40,470 bases of DNA. Source: a virus. Where the stretch lies: the IMG/VR virus record IMGVR_UViG_3300008997_001583, positions 1 through 40,470 of that record. The stretch is one strand, 5' to 3'. The notes below the pieces were generated by a model. The model made no database searches, was not told the DNA's origin, and worked only from the letters and a program-made list of their open reading frames with translations. Shown one piece after another: positions 8,324 through 16,883 of the stretch (positions are counted from its first letter, which is position 1; each line of letters opens with the position of its first letter). The position numbers and the translations under genes were made by a program.

Positions 8324-11300
8324 TAATATGTTCCACCATCTATTACATTAGTCCAATCTGGAGTCCCAGAGTTTGAATATAAGAAGTAACCATCTGTTCC
8401 TTCTGCTGTTGCTTGTATATCCGTACCATTGTTACCATAAAGGATACCATTAGCTGTTAATGTAGTGACTCCAGTACCACCCTCTGACATTGGCAGAGTG
8501 CCTGTTACCTTCGTAGTTAAGTCTATATTACCTGCAAGTTGGGCATTTGTTACACCTAAACTCTTAATAGTAACATCACCACTAGTTACACTAAAATCTG
8601 CCGTGTTAAACGTAGCAATACCCTTATTAGTGTCTGTAGCATCTTCAGCTGCAATCGTAAATGTATTAGCTGCATCATCATATGTTGTAGTAATACCTTC
8701 ACCATCTTGTACCAACTGAGATACCCGATCATCAATAGCTTCTGGACTTGTATATAAGTTTGTAGAGCCCTGAGCAATATCATCAGAATCTAGAGTTAAT
8801 GTACCACCCAATGCAATAACGTTACCGTTAATAGTAACAGAATCATTAGCCAACTGTGCGTTATCAACACCAGAGGACTTAATCGCAACTGCACCAGTTG
8901 TTACTGCAAAGTCCCCACTGGCAAACGATGCAACACCTTTATTAGTGTCTGTAGCATCTTCAGCAGCTATTGTGAATGTATTGGCAACATCATCATATGT
9001 TGTGGTAATACCTTCACCATCTTGTACCAAAGAATTAATGCGGTCATCAACCCTTTCATTAGTGAAGAATATGTTTGTACCCTCAGCAAAATCATCTGTA
9101 TCTAGTGTTAATGTGCCACCCAAGGACAGTGAATGACTGTTTATTGTTACTGAACTATTAGATAATTTATTATTATCAATAGAACCAGTAAGCATTGAAT
9201 TAGTTACACCTAAGGCCTTAACTTGCAACGCATCAGCAACAACTTCAATAGATGCATTATCTACTGCAACATCTAATGTGTTACCTGTTTTGGTTAATGC
9301 ATCACCAGCAATTACTTGTCCTGCACCAGAGAACTGCGCTACTGGTAGAGCAGTCGTTCCGATTGTTGGTACACCATTATGAGTAAATGTGTATCCATTA
9401 TCTTGTCCAATGGTACCTTCTTCAACAAATACAAATGTTCCACCATCTAGTTCTTGTGATGGATCACCATCAGCATCTGTAGCTCTAGTCAATACCCAAT
9501 TTGTAGAACCATCACCAAGTGTTGTTACTGTATAGATACCATTCTCAGCCTGTGCAGTCTGATCTTTAACCAGCACTCTATCATTAAGAGATGCTGTAAC
9601 ACCATCTACTGCAAATGCAGCCTGGGTACTATTGTTAGTCAATGTTGCACCAACACCAGATGTGCCGTTAGCATATGTGCCCGACAAATCAGCTGTTGTA
9701 GCCATTCTTACAGAATCTTTAATATCAAGACCACTCTTTACTGCATCGACATATTGTTTAGTAACAGCATCCGTTGTTTGAGTTGGTTCTGCAAGATTAA
9801 TAATTCTTGCACTGTTAACATCTACTGATCCAGTTCCATTAGGATCTAATACAATATCTCCATTTGCATCTGTAGAACTAATCGTGTTGGTATCTATTCT
9901 AATGTTGTCTACATCTAATTGTGTTAGACCATTAACATCTGTAATCGTATCGCCAAGATTAACTGTATCACTACCCAATACTATAGTAGAATTGACTAGT
10001 TTAGCATTCTCAATCGAACCAGCAAGTTGTGCATTAGATACACCAAGTGCCTTAATACCAACTGCACCAGTTGTTACTGTAAAATCAGTATTAGCAAACG
10101 ATGCCACACCCTTGTTAGAATCTGTAGCGTCCTCTGCATCAATGGTAAATGTACCAGCACTGTCGTTATAAGTTGTGGTGATACCTTCACCATCAACAAC
10201 TAGGTTACTTACACGGTCATCAACACGTTCATCTGTATACCAAAGATTACTTGCACCTTCTGGTACATCATCTGTGCTGACCTGATTTGTACCTGTACCC
10301 CAATCAATAAGAGTATCATCAATAGCATCAGCCTGTATATTTACTGCCCCGGCCGTAACATCGAAATGTGTTGCATCAAAGGATGCCACACCCTTATTAG
10401 ACGTGCTAGCATCTTCGCCGGTTATAGTTACAATGTTTCCTGTAGCAGAAGTATCTACACCTTCACCACCAACAATAGATAGCGTTTCAGAGTCTAAGTC
10501 AATAGCTATTGTGCCACTGTCTGTAGTAAGGTCTAAATCTTCAGCTGTAATCTGTGTGTCAACGTATGTTTTAATACTTTCGGATGTAGCAAGGGTTGTA
10601 CTTGATGCAGTTGCAAAAGTATCGTCATCTAAAACAGCAGTACCAGCAACATCTGTATTAAGAACAGCACTTTCAACTATAACTGTACCAGAACCATCTG
10701 GTGTGAGATTAATGTGACCATTAGTGTCTGTTGATATGATTGTATTACCATTAAGATTGAGATTATCAACATCAAGATCACCTGTAATATCTACAGCACC
10801 AGTTATTGTTGATGTACCATCAATCTCCACATCAGCATTAACGTCTAATGTAGCACCATTGATTGTAGCATCACCTGTAACGGTTAAGTTATCATTGATG
10901 GTAGTTTCTGACACCGTGTGGCCAATCGACACAGGACCACCAGAAGTTGCAGTAGCAATATTTAATGTTCCTGTAGTATTGTCAATATGCGAATCTGTAC
11001 CGTCATGGTAGAGTTGTAAATCATCACCAGTACCTAACTTGAGGTTTGCATTGTCTGGTAGATCGACATGAGTTGTTGCTGAAATTACCCCTGTAACATC
11101 TAGAGTATCACTTAATGTAGTAGCACCAGTTACCCCTAATGTACCAGCAACAGTAGCGTTATTGTCAACATCTAAATCATCAATGTGTGCTGTACCATCT
11201 ATATAGAGGTCTTTCCATTCTTGAGTTGCTGAACCTAAATCATAAGCACCGTCTGTATTTGGAATGATATTAGAATTAACATCAGCACCAAAGACCACGT

Positions 11301-13965
11301 TATCTGTATCGGCATCACCAAGAGTTAGTGTGCCGCCATTAAGAGTTGAAAGCCCTTCGACGGTAAGATTGCCGGTTACGGTTGCATTTCCTGTTACATC
11401 TAAATTGCCGGCAACATTTAAATTGTCATTAACTGTTGTTTCTGATGTTCCGTGGCCTATTGAAATAGGAACACCAGAAGTTTCTGTAGCAATTTTTAAT
11501 GAGCCCGTTGTGTTTGTAATATAGGAATCTGTAGCATCATGGTACAGCTGTAAGTCGTCGCCTGTACCTAATTTAATATTAGCGTTATCTGGCATATCAA
11601 CATGAGTTGTTGTCGTGATTACACCAGTAACATCTAATGTGTCGTTCAGTGTAGTAGCACCAGTAACATCTAATGTATCGCTCAGTGTGGTAGCACCAGT
11701 AACACCTAATGTACCAGCGGTATCTGTATTACCAGTTGCAGCTGCAATAGTAAACTTAGTGGTGTTAATATCAAAATCACCATCTATACCTGTAGCACCA
11801 ACAACGTCTAATGTACCAGCAATGTCAGTATCACCTGAACTTGCAGCAACATTAAATTTATTTGTATTAATGTCAAAGTCGCCGTCTATACCTGTAGCAC
11901 CAGTAACATCTAATGTATCGCTCAGTGTGGTAGCACCAGTAACACCTAATGTGGAACTTAGAGTAGTAGCACCAGTTACTCCTAATGTACCAGCAACTGT
12001 AGCATTAACATCAACATCTAACGTATCAATATGGGCTGTGCCATCTAAATATAAATCTTTCCATTCTTGTGTAGCAGCACCTAAATCATAAGCACCATCT
12101 GTATTAGGAATGATATTAGAATTAACATCAGCACCAAACACCACATTATCTGTAGCAGCATCACCTAGTGTTAATGTGCCACCATTGAGTGTTGATAATC
12201 CTTCAACGGTAAGATTGCCGGTTACGGTTGCATTACCTGATACTGTGAGATTATCATTGATAGTAGTTTCTGATGTTCCATGACCTATTGAAACAGGAAC
12301 ACCAGAAGTTTCTGTAGCAATTTTTAATGAGCCTGTTTTGTTTGTAATATAGGAATCCGTAGCATCATGGTAAAAAGATAAATCATTACTTGTTCCTATA
12401 TAAATTTCTGTATCATCTGGTAGATGTATAAACGAACTTGCACCTGCTATCTCCACAGGAGCATTAACATTTAATTGGTCGTTTAGTGTCGAAACACCAG
12501 TCACACCTAATGTGGAACTTAGAGTAGTAGCACCAGTAACTCCTAACGTGCCTGTTATGGCCGCGTTCTCATCTACATCTAATGTATCAATGTGAGCTGT
12601 GCCGTCAATATAGATATTTCTCCATTCTTTTGTGGCGGTACCTAAGTCGAATGTGCTGTCTGAATTGGGTATAATATTAGAATTAACATCAGCACCAAAC
12701 ACCACATTATCTGTGTCGGCATCACCAAAAGTTAATGTGCCGCCATTAAGAGTTGATAATCCTTCAACTGTAAGGGTACCTGAAATTTCTACATTAGAAT
12801 CTATATCTACATCTTTAAGAAATTGTATTTTCTCACCGGAATCTGTGGTATGAAATACAGCATAATTTGTAACACCTTCAGAAATAGTAAGAGCTGTAGC
12901 ACTGTTATCAATAATATTAATATCTGTTGCTTGTGTTGAAACATCAATATTTGAAGAATTAAAATCTAAATCTGAATTTAATGTTGTTGTGCCATCAACA
13001 ATAAGATCACCAGAATCTATATCAATACCTTGATTGAAATGCCATCTATTATCAGCATTTTGCCAAAGTATAGTTTTGTCTGTAGTGCCTTTAAGGGTGA
13101 TACCACCGCCATCCGCTATACCGTCAGTAGGAGTATCTACTGCCGATAATTCTAAATTCTTATCGTCTACTGTAATGGTTGCAACATTAAGAGTTGTTTG
13201 GGTACCATTAACAATCAAATCTCCAGTAACGGTTAGATTATCATTGATAGTTGTTTCTGATACGGAATGACCAATTGAAATTACAGAACCACTAGTTGCT
13301 GTTCCTAACTGTAAAGCATTAGTGCCGTTAGGGTCTATAGATAATGCACCTGTCGTAGTTGTAATAGCATTGCCATTTAAATTGATATTATCAACATCAA
13401 GGTCACCAGTAATATCTACAGCACCAGAAAGGGCTAAATCACCAGAGAAAAGAGAACTGCCAGAAACTGTCAAATCTCCAGCAATTGTGAGATTATCTTG
13501 AACAGTAGTTTCTGAAGTTGCATTACCAATCTTAACAACAGAACCGCTTGTAAGTGTTCCTAGATTTAGATTTTGTGTGCCTTGAGCATCAATGTTTAAG
13601 TGTCCGCCTGAGGTATATTCATGGAAGATACCGACATTATTTCCATCTATAGTTACCCTATCAACCCTAAGCTCGTTTAATTTTTTATCTTCATCAACTA
13701 TTAAAGCAGAATCTGGAGAAACTTGTCCTCGAATATGATCTAACAAATCGGTGAAATACTTACCACCAATTGTATGTACAAATTCAGCTTCTAATTCTCC
13801 GCCGGGGCCTGTAGGATACTCATCTCCTGCACCAATAAAAAATCTTTGGCCGCCGTTAGATGCTGTAGCACCTCCCCATGTATAAGCTATTTCCCCCGAT
13901 TTTAAATCGGTAGGAGCTGTATTTCCGGAAGACCTTTTTATTAGAAATTTTGATATAGTGGGCAT
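8323..13965 (-). CDS. Giant repetitive tail fibre protein (1880 aa)
   Basis: The N-terminus MPTISKFLIKRSSGNTAPTD, with LKSGEIAYTW just after, is the common start of marine T4-like fibre and structural proteins. Most of the length is beta-structured repeats: short units such as LGVTGATTLSSTLGVTGATT and LDVTGATTLSDT, longer units containing TVEGLSTLNGGTLTLGDADT and VNSNIIPNTDGAYDLG, and late units such as NTFTIAAEDATDTNKGVASF. A distinct globular-looking segment begins near residue 1410 (KSGLDIKDSVRMATTADLSG). These are elongated trimeric beta-fibre patterns, so a receptor-contacting long fibre is the likely role. It lies upstream of gp13 in the late operon and downstream of two small structural genes. 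The repeats are strongly conserved at the DNA level, which favours recombination. The receptor is unknown. Confidence 0.85.
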   Translation of the reverse strand: MPTISKFLIKRSSGNTAPTDLKSGEIAYTWGGATASNGGQRFFIGAGDEYPTGPGGELEAEFVHTIGGKYFTDLLDHIRGQVSPDSALIVDEDKKLNELRVDRVTIDGNNVGIFHEYTSGGHLNIDAQGTQNLNLGTLTSGSVVKIGNATSETTVQDNLTIAGDLTVSGSSLFSGDLALSGAVDITGDLDVDNINLNGNAITTTTGALSIDPNGTNALQLGTATSGSVISIGHSVSETTINDNLTVTGDLIVNGTQTTLNVATITVDDKNLELSAVDTPTDGIADGGGITLKGTTDKTILWQNADNRWHFNQGIDIDSGDLIVDGTTTLNSDLDFNSSNIDVSTQATDINIIDNSATALTISEGVTNYAVFHTTDSGEKIQFLKDVDIDSNVEISGTLTVEGLSTLNGGTLTFGDADTDNVVFGADVNSNIIPNSDSTFDLGTATKEWRNIYIDGTAHIDTLDVDENAAITGTLGVTGATTLSSTLGVTGVSTLNDQLNVNAPVEIAGASSFIHLPDDTEIYIGTSNDLSFYHDATDSYITNKTGSLKIATETSGVPVSIGHGTSETTINDNLTVSGNATVTGNLTVEGLSTLNGGTLTLGDAATDNVVFGADVNSNIIPNTDGAYDLGAATQEWKDLYLDGTAHIDTLDVDVNATVAGTLGVTGATTLSSTLGVTGATTLSDTLDVTGATGIDGDFDINTNKFNVAASSGDTDIAGTLDVVGATGIDGDFDINTTKFTIAAATGNTDTAGTLGVTGATTLSDTLDVTGATTLNDTLDVTGVITTTTHVDMPDNANIKLGTGDDLQLYHDATDSYITNTTGSLKIATETSGVPISIGHGTSETTVNDNLNVAGNLDVTGNATVTGNLTVEGLSTLNGGTLTLGDADTDNVVFGADVNSNIIPNTDGAYDLGSATQEWKDLYIDGTAHIDDLDVDNNATVAGTLGVTGATTLSDTLDVTGVISATTHVDLPDNANLKLGTGDDLQLYHDGTDSHIDNTTGTLNIATATSGGPVSIGHTVSETTINDNLTVTGDATINGATLDVNADVEIDGTSTITGAVDITGDLDVDNLNLNGNTIISTDTNGHINLTPDGSGTVIVESAVLNTDVAGTAVLDDDTFATASSTTLATSESIKTYVDTQITAEDLDLTTDSGTIAIDLDSETLSIVGGEGVDTSATGNIVTITGEDASTSNKGVASFDATHFDVTAGAVNIQADAIDDTLIDWGTGTNQVSTDDVPEGASNLWYTDERVDDRVSNLVVDGEGITTTYNDSAGTFTIDAEDATDSNKGVASFANTDFTVTTGAVGIKALGVSNAQLAGSIENAKLVNSTIVLGSDTVNLGDTITDVNGLTQLDVDNIRIDTNTISSTDANGDIVLDPNGTGSVDVNSARIINLAEPTQTTDAVTKQYVDAVKSGLDIKDSVRMATTADLSGTYANGTSGVGATLTNNSTQAAFAVDGVTASLNDRVLVKDQTAQAENGIYTVTTLGDGSTNWVLTRATDADGDPSQELDGGTFVFVEEGTIGQDNGYTFTHNGVPTIGTTALPVAQFSGAGQVIAGDALTKTGNTLDVAVDNASIEVVADALQVKALGVTNSMLTGSIDNNKLSNSSVTINSHSLSLGGTLTLDTDDFAEGTNIFFTNERVDDRINSLVQDGEGITTTYDDVANTFTIAAEDATDTNKGVASFASGDFAVTTGAVAIKSSGVDNAQLANDSVTINGNVIALGGTLTLDSDDIAQGSTNLYTSPEAIDDRVSQLVQDGEGITTTYDDAANTFTIAAEDATDTNKGIATFNTADFSVTSGDVTIKSLGVTNAQLAGNIDLTTKVTGTLPMSEGGTGVTTLTANGILYGNNGTDIQATAEGTDGYFLYSNSGTPDWTNVIDGGTY
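11654..11952 (-). repeat. Direct repeats inside the giant fibre gene
   Basis: A 59-nt stretch beginning gtagcaccagtaacatct is identical at 11654-11712 and 11894-11952, a 240-nt period. Other near-identical blocks recur at greater distance, for example the stretch beginning atattagaattaacatcagc near 12110 and again near 12672. The repeats keep the reading frame, so unequal recombination would lengthen or shorten the fibre in whole modules. Confidence 0.8.
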
Positions 13966-14198
13966 TAAAATGTTCCCCCATCAAACACAATAGAGCCTGT
14001 AGATGTAAGAACCGTATAATCTACGTCTGTGATAAGGTCCTTCAATTTCCAAGAGTCTGTTGCTGCATCATAAAACACAACTTTATTATCATCAGCAGCT
14101 GATAATGTGCCAAAATTAGAATCCGTTAAAGTTCTAAGCTTTAATTGTGACTTTACTACTTTTGCTTTTAGTGTAGTACCAGATGAACTAGTAGCCAT
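13965..14198 (-). CDS. Small structural protein (77 aa), fibre-associated
   Basis: A 77-aa protein starting MATSSSGTTLKAKVVKSQLK. It has no motif I can name. It ends in STGSIVFDGGTF, much like the last residues of the downstream giant fibre (NVIDGGTY). Its stop overlaps the fibre ATG in TAATG, the same junction that the fibre makes with gp13. AAAGGG lies just before its ATG. The junctions and the shared C-terminal tail suggest a small virion or fibre-junction protein expressed late, but this is inference. Confidence 0.6.
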   Translation of the reverse strand: MATSSSGTTLKAKVVKSQLKLRTLTDSNFGTLSAADDNKVVFYDAATDSWKLKDLITDVDYTVLTSTGSIVFDGGTF

Positions 14199-14213
14199 AT
14201 CCCTTTATTCTCC

Positions 14214-14564
14214 CTATCTAGAAACGGAAGGCTGAACTACTAACCTACCCTCTAAAGTTCTTGTTTTAATTCCTAAAGAATCGGTTAATTGTAAATCCCA
14301 AACATATCTACCGTCTTTGAGGTTACCAGTTTGTGTGTCAGTCAATCCAAGCTCTAATTTCCCAGTAGTTCTATCTGCGGGCCAAGCAATAGTAAAGGTT
14401 TCAGATGCGGAGCTAGTTCCGTATCGTTTTCGTATTTGAGCTAAAGCGGTATAACCAGTTAAATCAAGGACTGTGATGTTTCCATCAGCATCTTCATTTG
14501 TCAATTCTACAGAAACCGAGAAATCTGCATCAGCTTCAACGACTAGATTATTAATTAGTGACAT
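14214..14564 (-). CDS. Ig-like small baseplate/structural protein
   Basis: A 116-aa protein predicted by eye to be all-beta, with DLTGYTALAQIRKRYGTSSA in the middle and YVWDLQLTD then RTLEGRLVVQPSVSR at the end. The C-terminal pattern 'Y.WDL.LTD....R..EG...V.P.VSR' is a recurrent feature of small phage structural (BppU-like upper baseplate or fibre-attached Ig-like) proteins. It is the first gene after the tetrapyrrole cassette. A late promoter overlaps the alaS stop 24 nt upstream of its ATG, with TTGGAG as Shine-Dalgarno, so it can be transcribed independently of the cassette. Confidence 0.6.
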   Translation of the reverse strand: MSLINNLVVEADADFSVSVELTNEDADGNITVLDLTGYTALAQIRKRYGTSSASETFTIAWPADRTTGKLELGLTDTQTGNLKDGRYVWDLQLTDSLGIKTRTLEGRLVVQPSVSR

Positions 14565-14587
14565 AAAAACTCCAATTCTTTTGCTAC

Positions 14588-14595
14588 TATTTATA
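14588..14595 (-). promoter_or_regulatory. Late promoter overlapping the alaS stop
   Basis: The minus strand reads TATAAATA, 24 nt before the ATG of the 116-aa structural gene. The element overlaps the final codons of alaS, whose stop is at 14591-14593. It separates expression of the structural genes from the cassette. Confidence 0.7.
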
Positions 14596-15781
14596 AAATT
14601 TCGTTGTGTCGCATTGCATCCCTCAACTTAATTACCATATCATATATCATTAAATCCGTATGAAAAGGTCCTGGAGTAAACCTTAATCGTTCGGTACCCT
14701 TTGCTACGGTAGGATAATTTATAGGTTGTACATAAATCCCATCCTTATATAATAAATCATCACTAATTCTCTTACATTTTGTTGCATCACCTATAATAAC
14801 AGGAACAATATGTGATGGATTTTTCATTACGCTTATACCATTTCGTTCCAATTCTTCTTTAGTTTTTTGGGAACGCTCTTGCATAGTAAGCCTTAAGCTG
14901 TTATGGTCTCTAACATACTTAACAGAGGTCAAGGCTCCAGCACATATAACTGGACTTATACTTGTGGTGAATATGAATCCAGAAGATAAACTTCGTATAG
15001 CATCTAGAAAATCTTTATCAGCAGCAATATAACCTCCTTGTATTCCAAACGCTTTAGCTAATGTTCCGTTTATTATATCAACTTCAACACCATCACGTTC
15101 TGTAATACCGCCACCACCTTCTCCATATAAGCCTACTGCATGAACTTCATCTAGGAAAGTTATAGCTTTATATTTTTTACATAATGCTACAATTTCTTTT
15201 AATGGACATATATCTCCGTCCATAGAATAAACAGATTCAAAAACAACACATTTAGGATCAGGAGTTTTTTCAAGTAATTCTTTAAGATGCTTTAAGTCAT
15301 TATGTTTCCAAATTTCTTTCTTAGCTCTACTGTGTCGAATTCCTTGAATAATGGATGCATGGTTCATACTATCACTTATGAAAGTAATATCAGGCAAGAC
15401 TTTAGCCATAGTTTCTAAAGTTGCTGAATTTGCAATATAAGCTGAAGTAAAAAGCAGAGCGGCTTCTTTTTGGTGCAATTCTGCTAACTCTTGTTCTAAA
15501 GCAACATGATAATGTGTGGTGCCTGATATGTTTCTTGTTCCGCCTGAACCAGCACCAGAACTCTCCAATGCTGTTCGCATTGCATCTATAACATAACGGT
15601 GTTGACCCATGCCCAAATAATCATTTGAACACCAATTAACTATTCGTTTAACAGCGTATTTGGAATACCATATTGCTTGCGGAAATTTACCACGTTCTCT
15701 GAGGATATCATTAAAAACTCTATAGTTGCCTTCTTCTTTAAGGCCTTCTATAATTTCCTGAAATTTATCAAGATATATCAT
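14591..15781 (-). CDS. alaS: 5-aminolevulinate synthase (viral AlaS)
   Basis: A 396-aa PLP enzyme of the alpha-oxoamine synthase family, which condenses glycine with succinyl-CoA to 5-aminolevulinate (Shemin pathway). Residues below are numbered from the ATG at 15779-15781. They include WCSNDYLGM (50-58), [11 protein letters not shown] (78-88, typical of ALA synthase), [13 protein letters not shown] (137-149), [15 protein letters not shown] (209-223, with the Asp that binds the PLP ring nitrogen) and [16 protein letters not shown] (238-253) with Schiff-base lysine K243. The length fits the bacterial enzyme. No truncation or missing catalytic residue is visible, so it should be active. An in-frame TTG at 15787 is a less likely start. 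The ATG overlaps the pcyX 3' end, and a late promoter lies 6 nt upstream. It would feed the host heme pathway that supplies the neighbouring heme oxygenase. Confidence 0.93.
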   Translation of the reverse strand: MIYLDKFQEIIEGLKEEGNYRVFNDILRERGKFPQAIWYSKYAVKRIVNWCSNDYLGMGQHRYVIDAMRTALESSGAGSGGTRNISGTTHYHVALEQELAELHQKEAALLFTSAYIANSATLETMAKVLPDITFISDSMNHASIIQGIRHSRAKKEIWKHNDLKHLKELLEKTPDPKCVVFESVYSMDGDICPLKEIVALCKKYKAITFLDEVHAVGLYGEGGGGITERDGVEVDIINGTLAKAFGIQGGYIAADKDFLDAIRSLSSGFIFTTSISPVICAGALTSVKYVRDHNSLRLTMQERSQKTKEELERNGISVMKNPSHIVPVIIGDATKCKRISDDLLYKDGIYVQPINYPTVAKGTERLRFTPGPFHTDLMIYDMVIKLRDAMRHNEIL

Positions 15782-16472
15782 GCTCAATATTTATACGGGG
15801 AAACAAAATATCTGAGCAAAACAAATTCACATCTTCTTCATCCAACCCTAAAGACTTCATTACCTTTGGGGTATGTGGATTCTTTTTTTGGTTGTCACAA
15901 TAATAATTTTGGCGTTCAGATACTTCTTGAACAATTCCCCTTCCATTAGATTCTGATACATTATCAAAATAATAATTTAAGTTTTTTAATGTTAGCATTA
16001 TAATATCTAATGATTCTGCTTCTGTATTAACATTACTAGCAGCAATCATAGAAGGAGAAAATATATTTAAGGCCCATTCAGGCAAAGACCTCTTTTTACT
16101 AGGAACAAAACTGGAAACAGAATCGGCAAACCACTGTATCATAAAATGATTCTTATCTGTTGTTGCAGAAAAATCATGGAAAGCTCCTGTCATTTTATTT
16201 TTACCTGATATAACATCAAAGCCAAATATTGGACTAGTATTATCTAAATTAGGAAAAATACAAACGTGCATCATCCATAATTTCTTTGTATCACGAACAT
16301 CCACAACATCTATATGGCAACGTCTAGTTGACTCGGTTTGCCATACTCTATTCATCCATCCAGGTTGGTTGAAATGATCCATACCCGGTTCAAATATTTC
16401 AACACCTACATCATCAAATTTTTTTATAAATTCATCTTGTAATGATATAAGGTTGTCCCATAAAACACTCAT
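15768..16472 (-). CDS. pcyX: Ferredoxin-dependent bilin reductase, PcyX-like
   Basis: A 234-aa protein with the bilin reductase core: [20 protein letters not shown] then [19 protein letters not shown] (residues 65-103). H69 and D86 align by eye with the catalytic His88 and Asp105 of PcyA, and D55 stands near PcyA Glu76. [11 protein letters not shown] (130-140) and [20 protein letters not shown] (196-215) followed by FCSDILFP are the remaining family blocks. The family reduces biliverdin IXalpha using ferredoxin; phage PcyX is reported to make phycoerythrobilin. I favour PcyX over PcyA or PebS because of the compact length, the PcyA-like His/Asp pair and the phage setting beside heme oxygenase, but the product cannot be proved from sequence. 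The ATG overlaps the upstream 38-aa ORF in ATGA and has no Shine-Dalgarno of its own, implying translational coupling. No ferredoxin gene is in the window. Confidence 0.88.
   Translation of the reverse strand: MSVLWDNLISLQDEFIKKFDDVGVEIFEPGMDHFNQPGWMNRVWQTESTRRCHIDVVDVRDTKKLWMMHVCIFPNLDNTSPIFGFDVISGKNKMTGAFHDFSATTDKNHFMIQWFADSVSSFVPSKKRSLPEWALNIFSPSMIAASNVNTEAESLDIIMLTLKNLNYYFDNVSESNGRGIVQEVSERQNYYCDNQKKNPHTPKVMKSLGLDEEDVNLFCSDILFPRINIEHDIS
15788..15795 (-). promoter_or_regulatory. Late promoter inside the pcyX 3' end, before alaS
   Basis: The minus strand reads TATAAATA, 6 nt before the alaS ATG and embedded in pcyX codons (Arg-Ile-Asn-Ile). Chance occurrence in an AT-rich gene is possible, but the spacing matches other promoter-start pairs here (gp20 and the 35.8-kb pair). 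Confidence 0.5.
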
Positions 16473-16585
16473 GCAATAAACAATAAAATCAATATAACAA
16501 ACACTACCATGATTTGATGAGCAATATATTCATCTGATTTCAATTTTGGATAGCTCTGCAATAAAAATTTAAAAGTTTCTTTCAT
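16469..16585 (-). CDS. 38-aa single-span membrane peptide in the bilin cassette
   Basis: The ORF reads MKETFKFLLQSYPKLKSDEY and ends in one hydrophobic segment ([14 protein letters not shown], residues 25-38), so it looks like a C-terminally anchored membrane peptide. It starts 4 nt after the stop of the 97-aa membrane gene, with AAAAGG abutting the ATG. It ends in ATGA, sharing bases with the pcyX start, an arrangement that suggests it is translated and couples pcyX translation. I recognise no homologue. Possible roles are a membrane anchor for the reductase or for a redox partner, or purely a coupling leader. Confidence 0.55.
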   Translation of the reverse strand: MKETFKFLLQSYPKLKSDEYIAHQIMVVFVILILLFIA

Positions 16586-16589
16586 CCTT

Positions 16590-16883
16590 TTAACGCTGTT
16601 TAGCATCTTTTATGAATTTAGGAATCAATGCCAAATAGTAAAGAGCACCAAGACCTATACACCATAGAAGAATAGATTTGTATTCTGTTTGCCAACCAAT
16701 GAACATTAAAATAATACACGCTACATCTATAATTGAATAGTACAGCCTAAAATTAACTTCACCATTAGGTTCACATTTTTCAATAAGTTTTAATCTAGCA
16801 TTAAATAACCATGGGCTAATATGTCTCCCCATAACAAAAATATGCAACAGCAAAAATACTGTTAGTCCTATATAAAATAACAT
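16590..16883 (-). CDS. 97-aa three-span membrane protein in the bilin cassette
   Basis: The protein has three hydrophobic segments, about residues 2-18 (LFYIGLTVFLLLHIFVM), 48-64 (YYSIIDVACIILMFIGW) and 70-87 (SILLWCIGLGALYYLALI). A basic loop separates the first two and the end is basic (KFIKDAKQR). It starts immediately after the heme oxygenase stop (TAGATG), with GGAG 8 nt upstream, so the two are one transcript and probably coupled. I do not recognise the family. A few His residues (H14, H21) lie in or near the first helix, but there is no paired heme-binding pattern strong enough to call a cytochrome. The position suggests a role with heme or bilin, by context only. Confidence 0.75.
   Translation of the reverse strand: MLFYIGLTVFLLLHIFVMGRHISPWLFNARLKLIEKCEPNGEVNFRLYYSIIDVACIILMFIGWQTEYKSILLWCIGLGALYYLALIPKFIKDAKQR

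Noticed and set aside
8465-13270. Many plus-strand ORFs antisense to the giant fibre
   Set aside because: They are low-complexity Val/Ser/Pro-rich shadows produced by the repetitive fibre code, with no ribosome sites or promoters.
8323-13965. CRISPR-like or satellite repeat array
   Set aside because: The repeats are in-frame coding modules of varied spacing inside one long ORF, with no spacer pattern.
14591-15781. Calling the PLP enzyme 2-amino-3-ketobutyrate CoA ligase or AONS (BioF)
   Set aside because: The [11 protein letters not shown] and [13 protein letters not shown] segments and the heme oxygenase/bilin reductase context favour ALA synthase.
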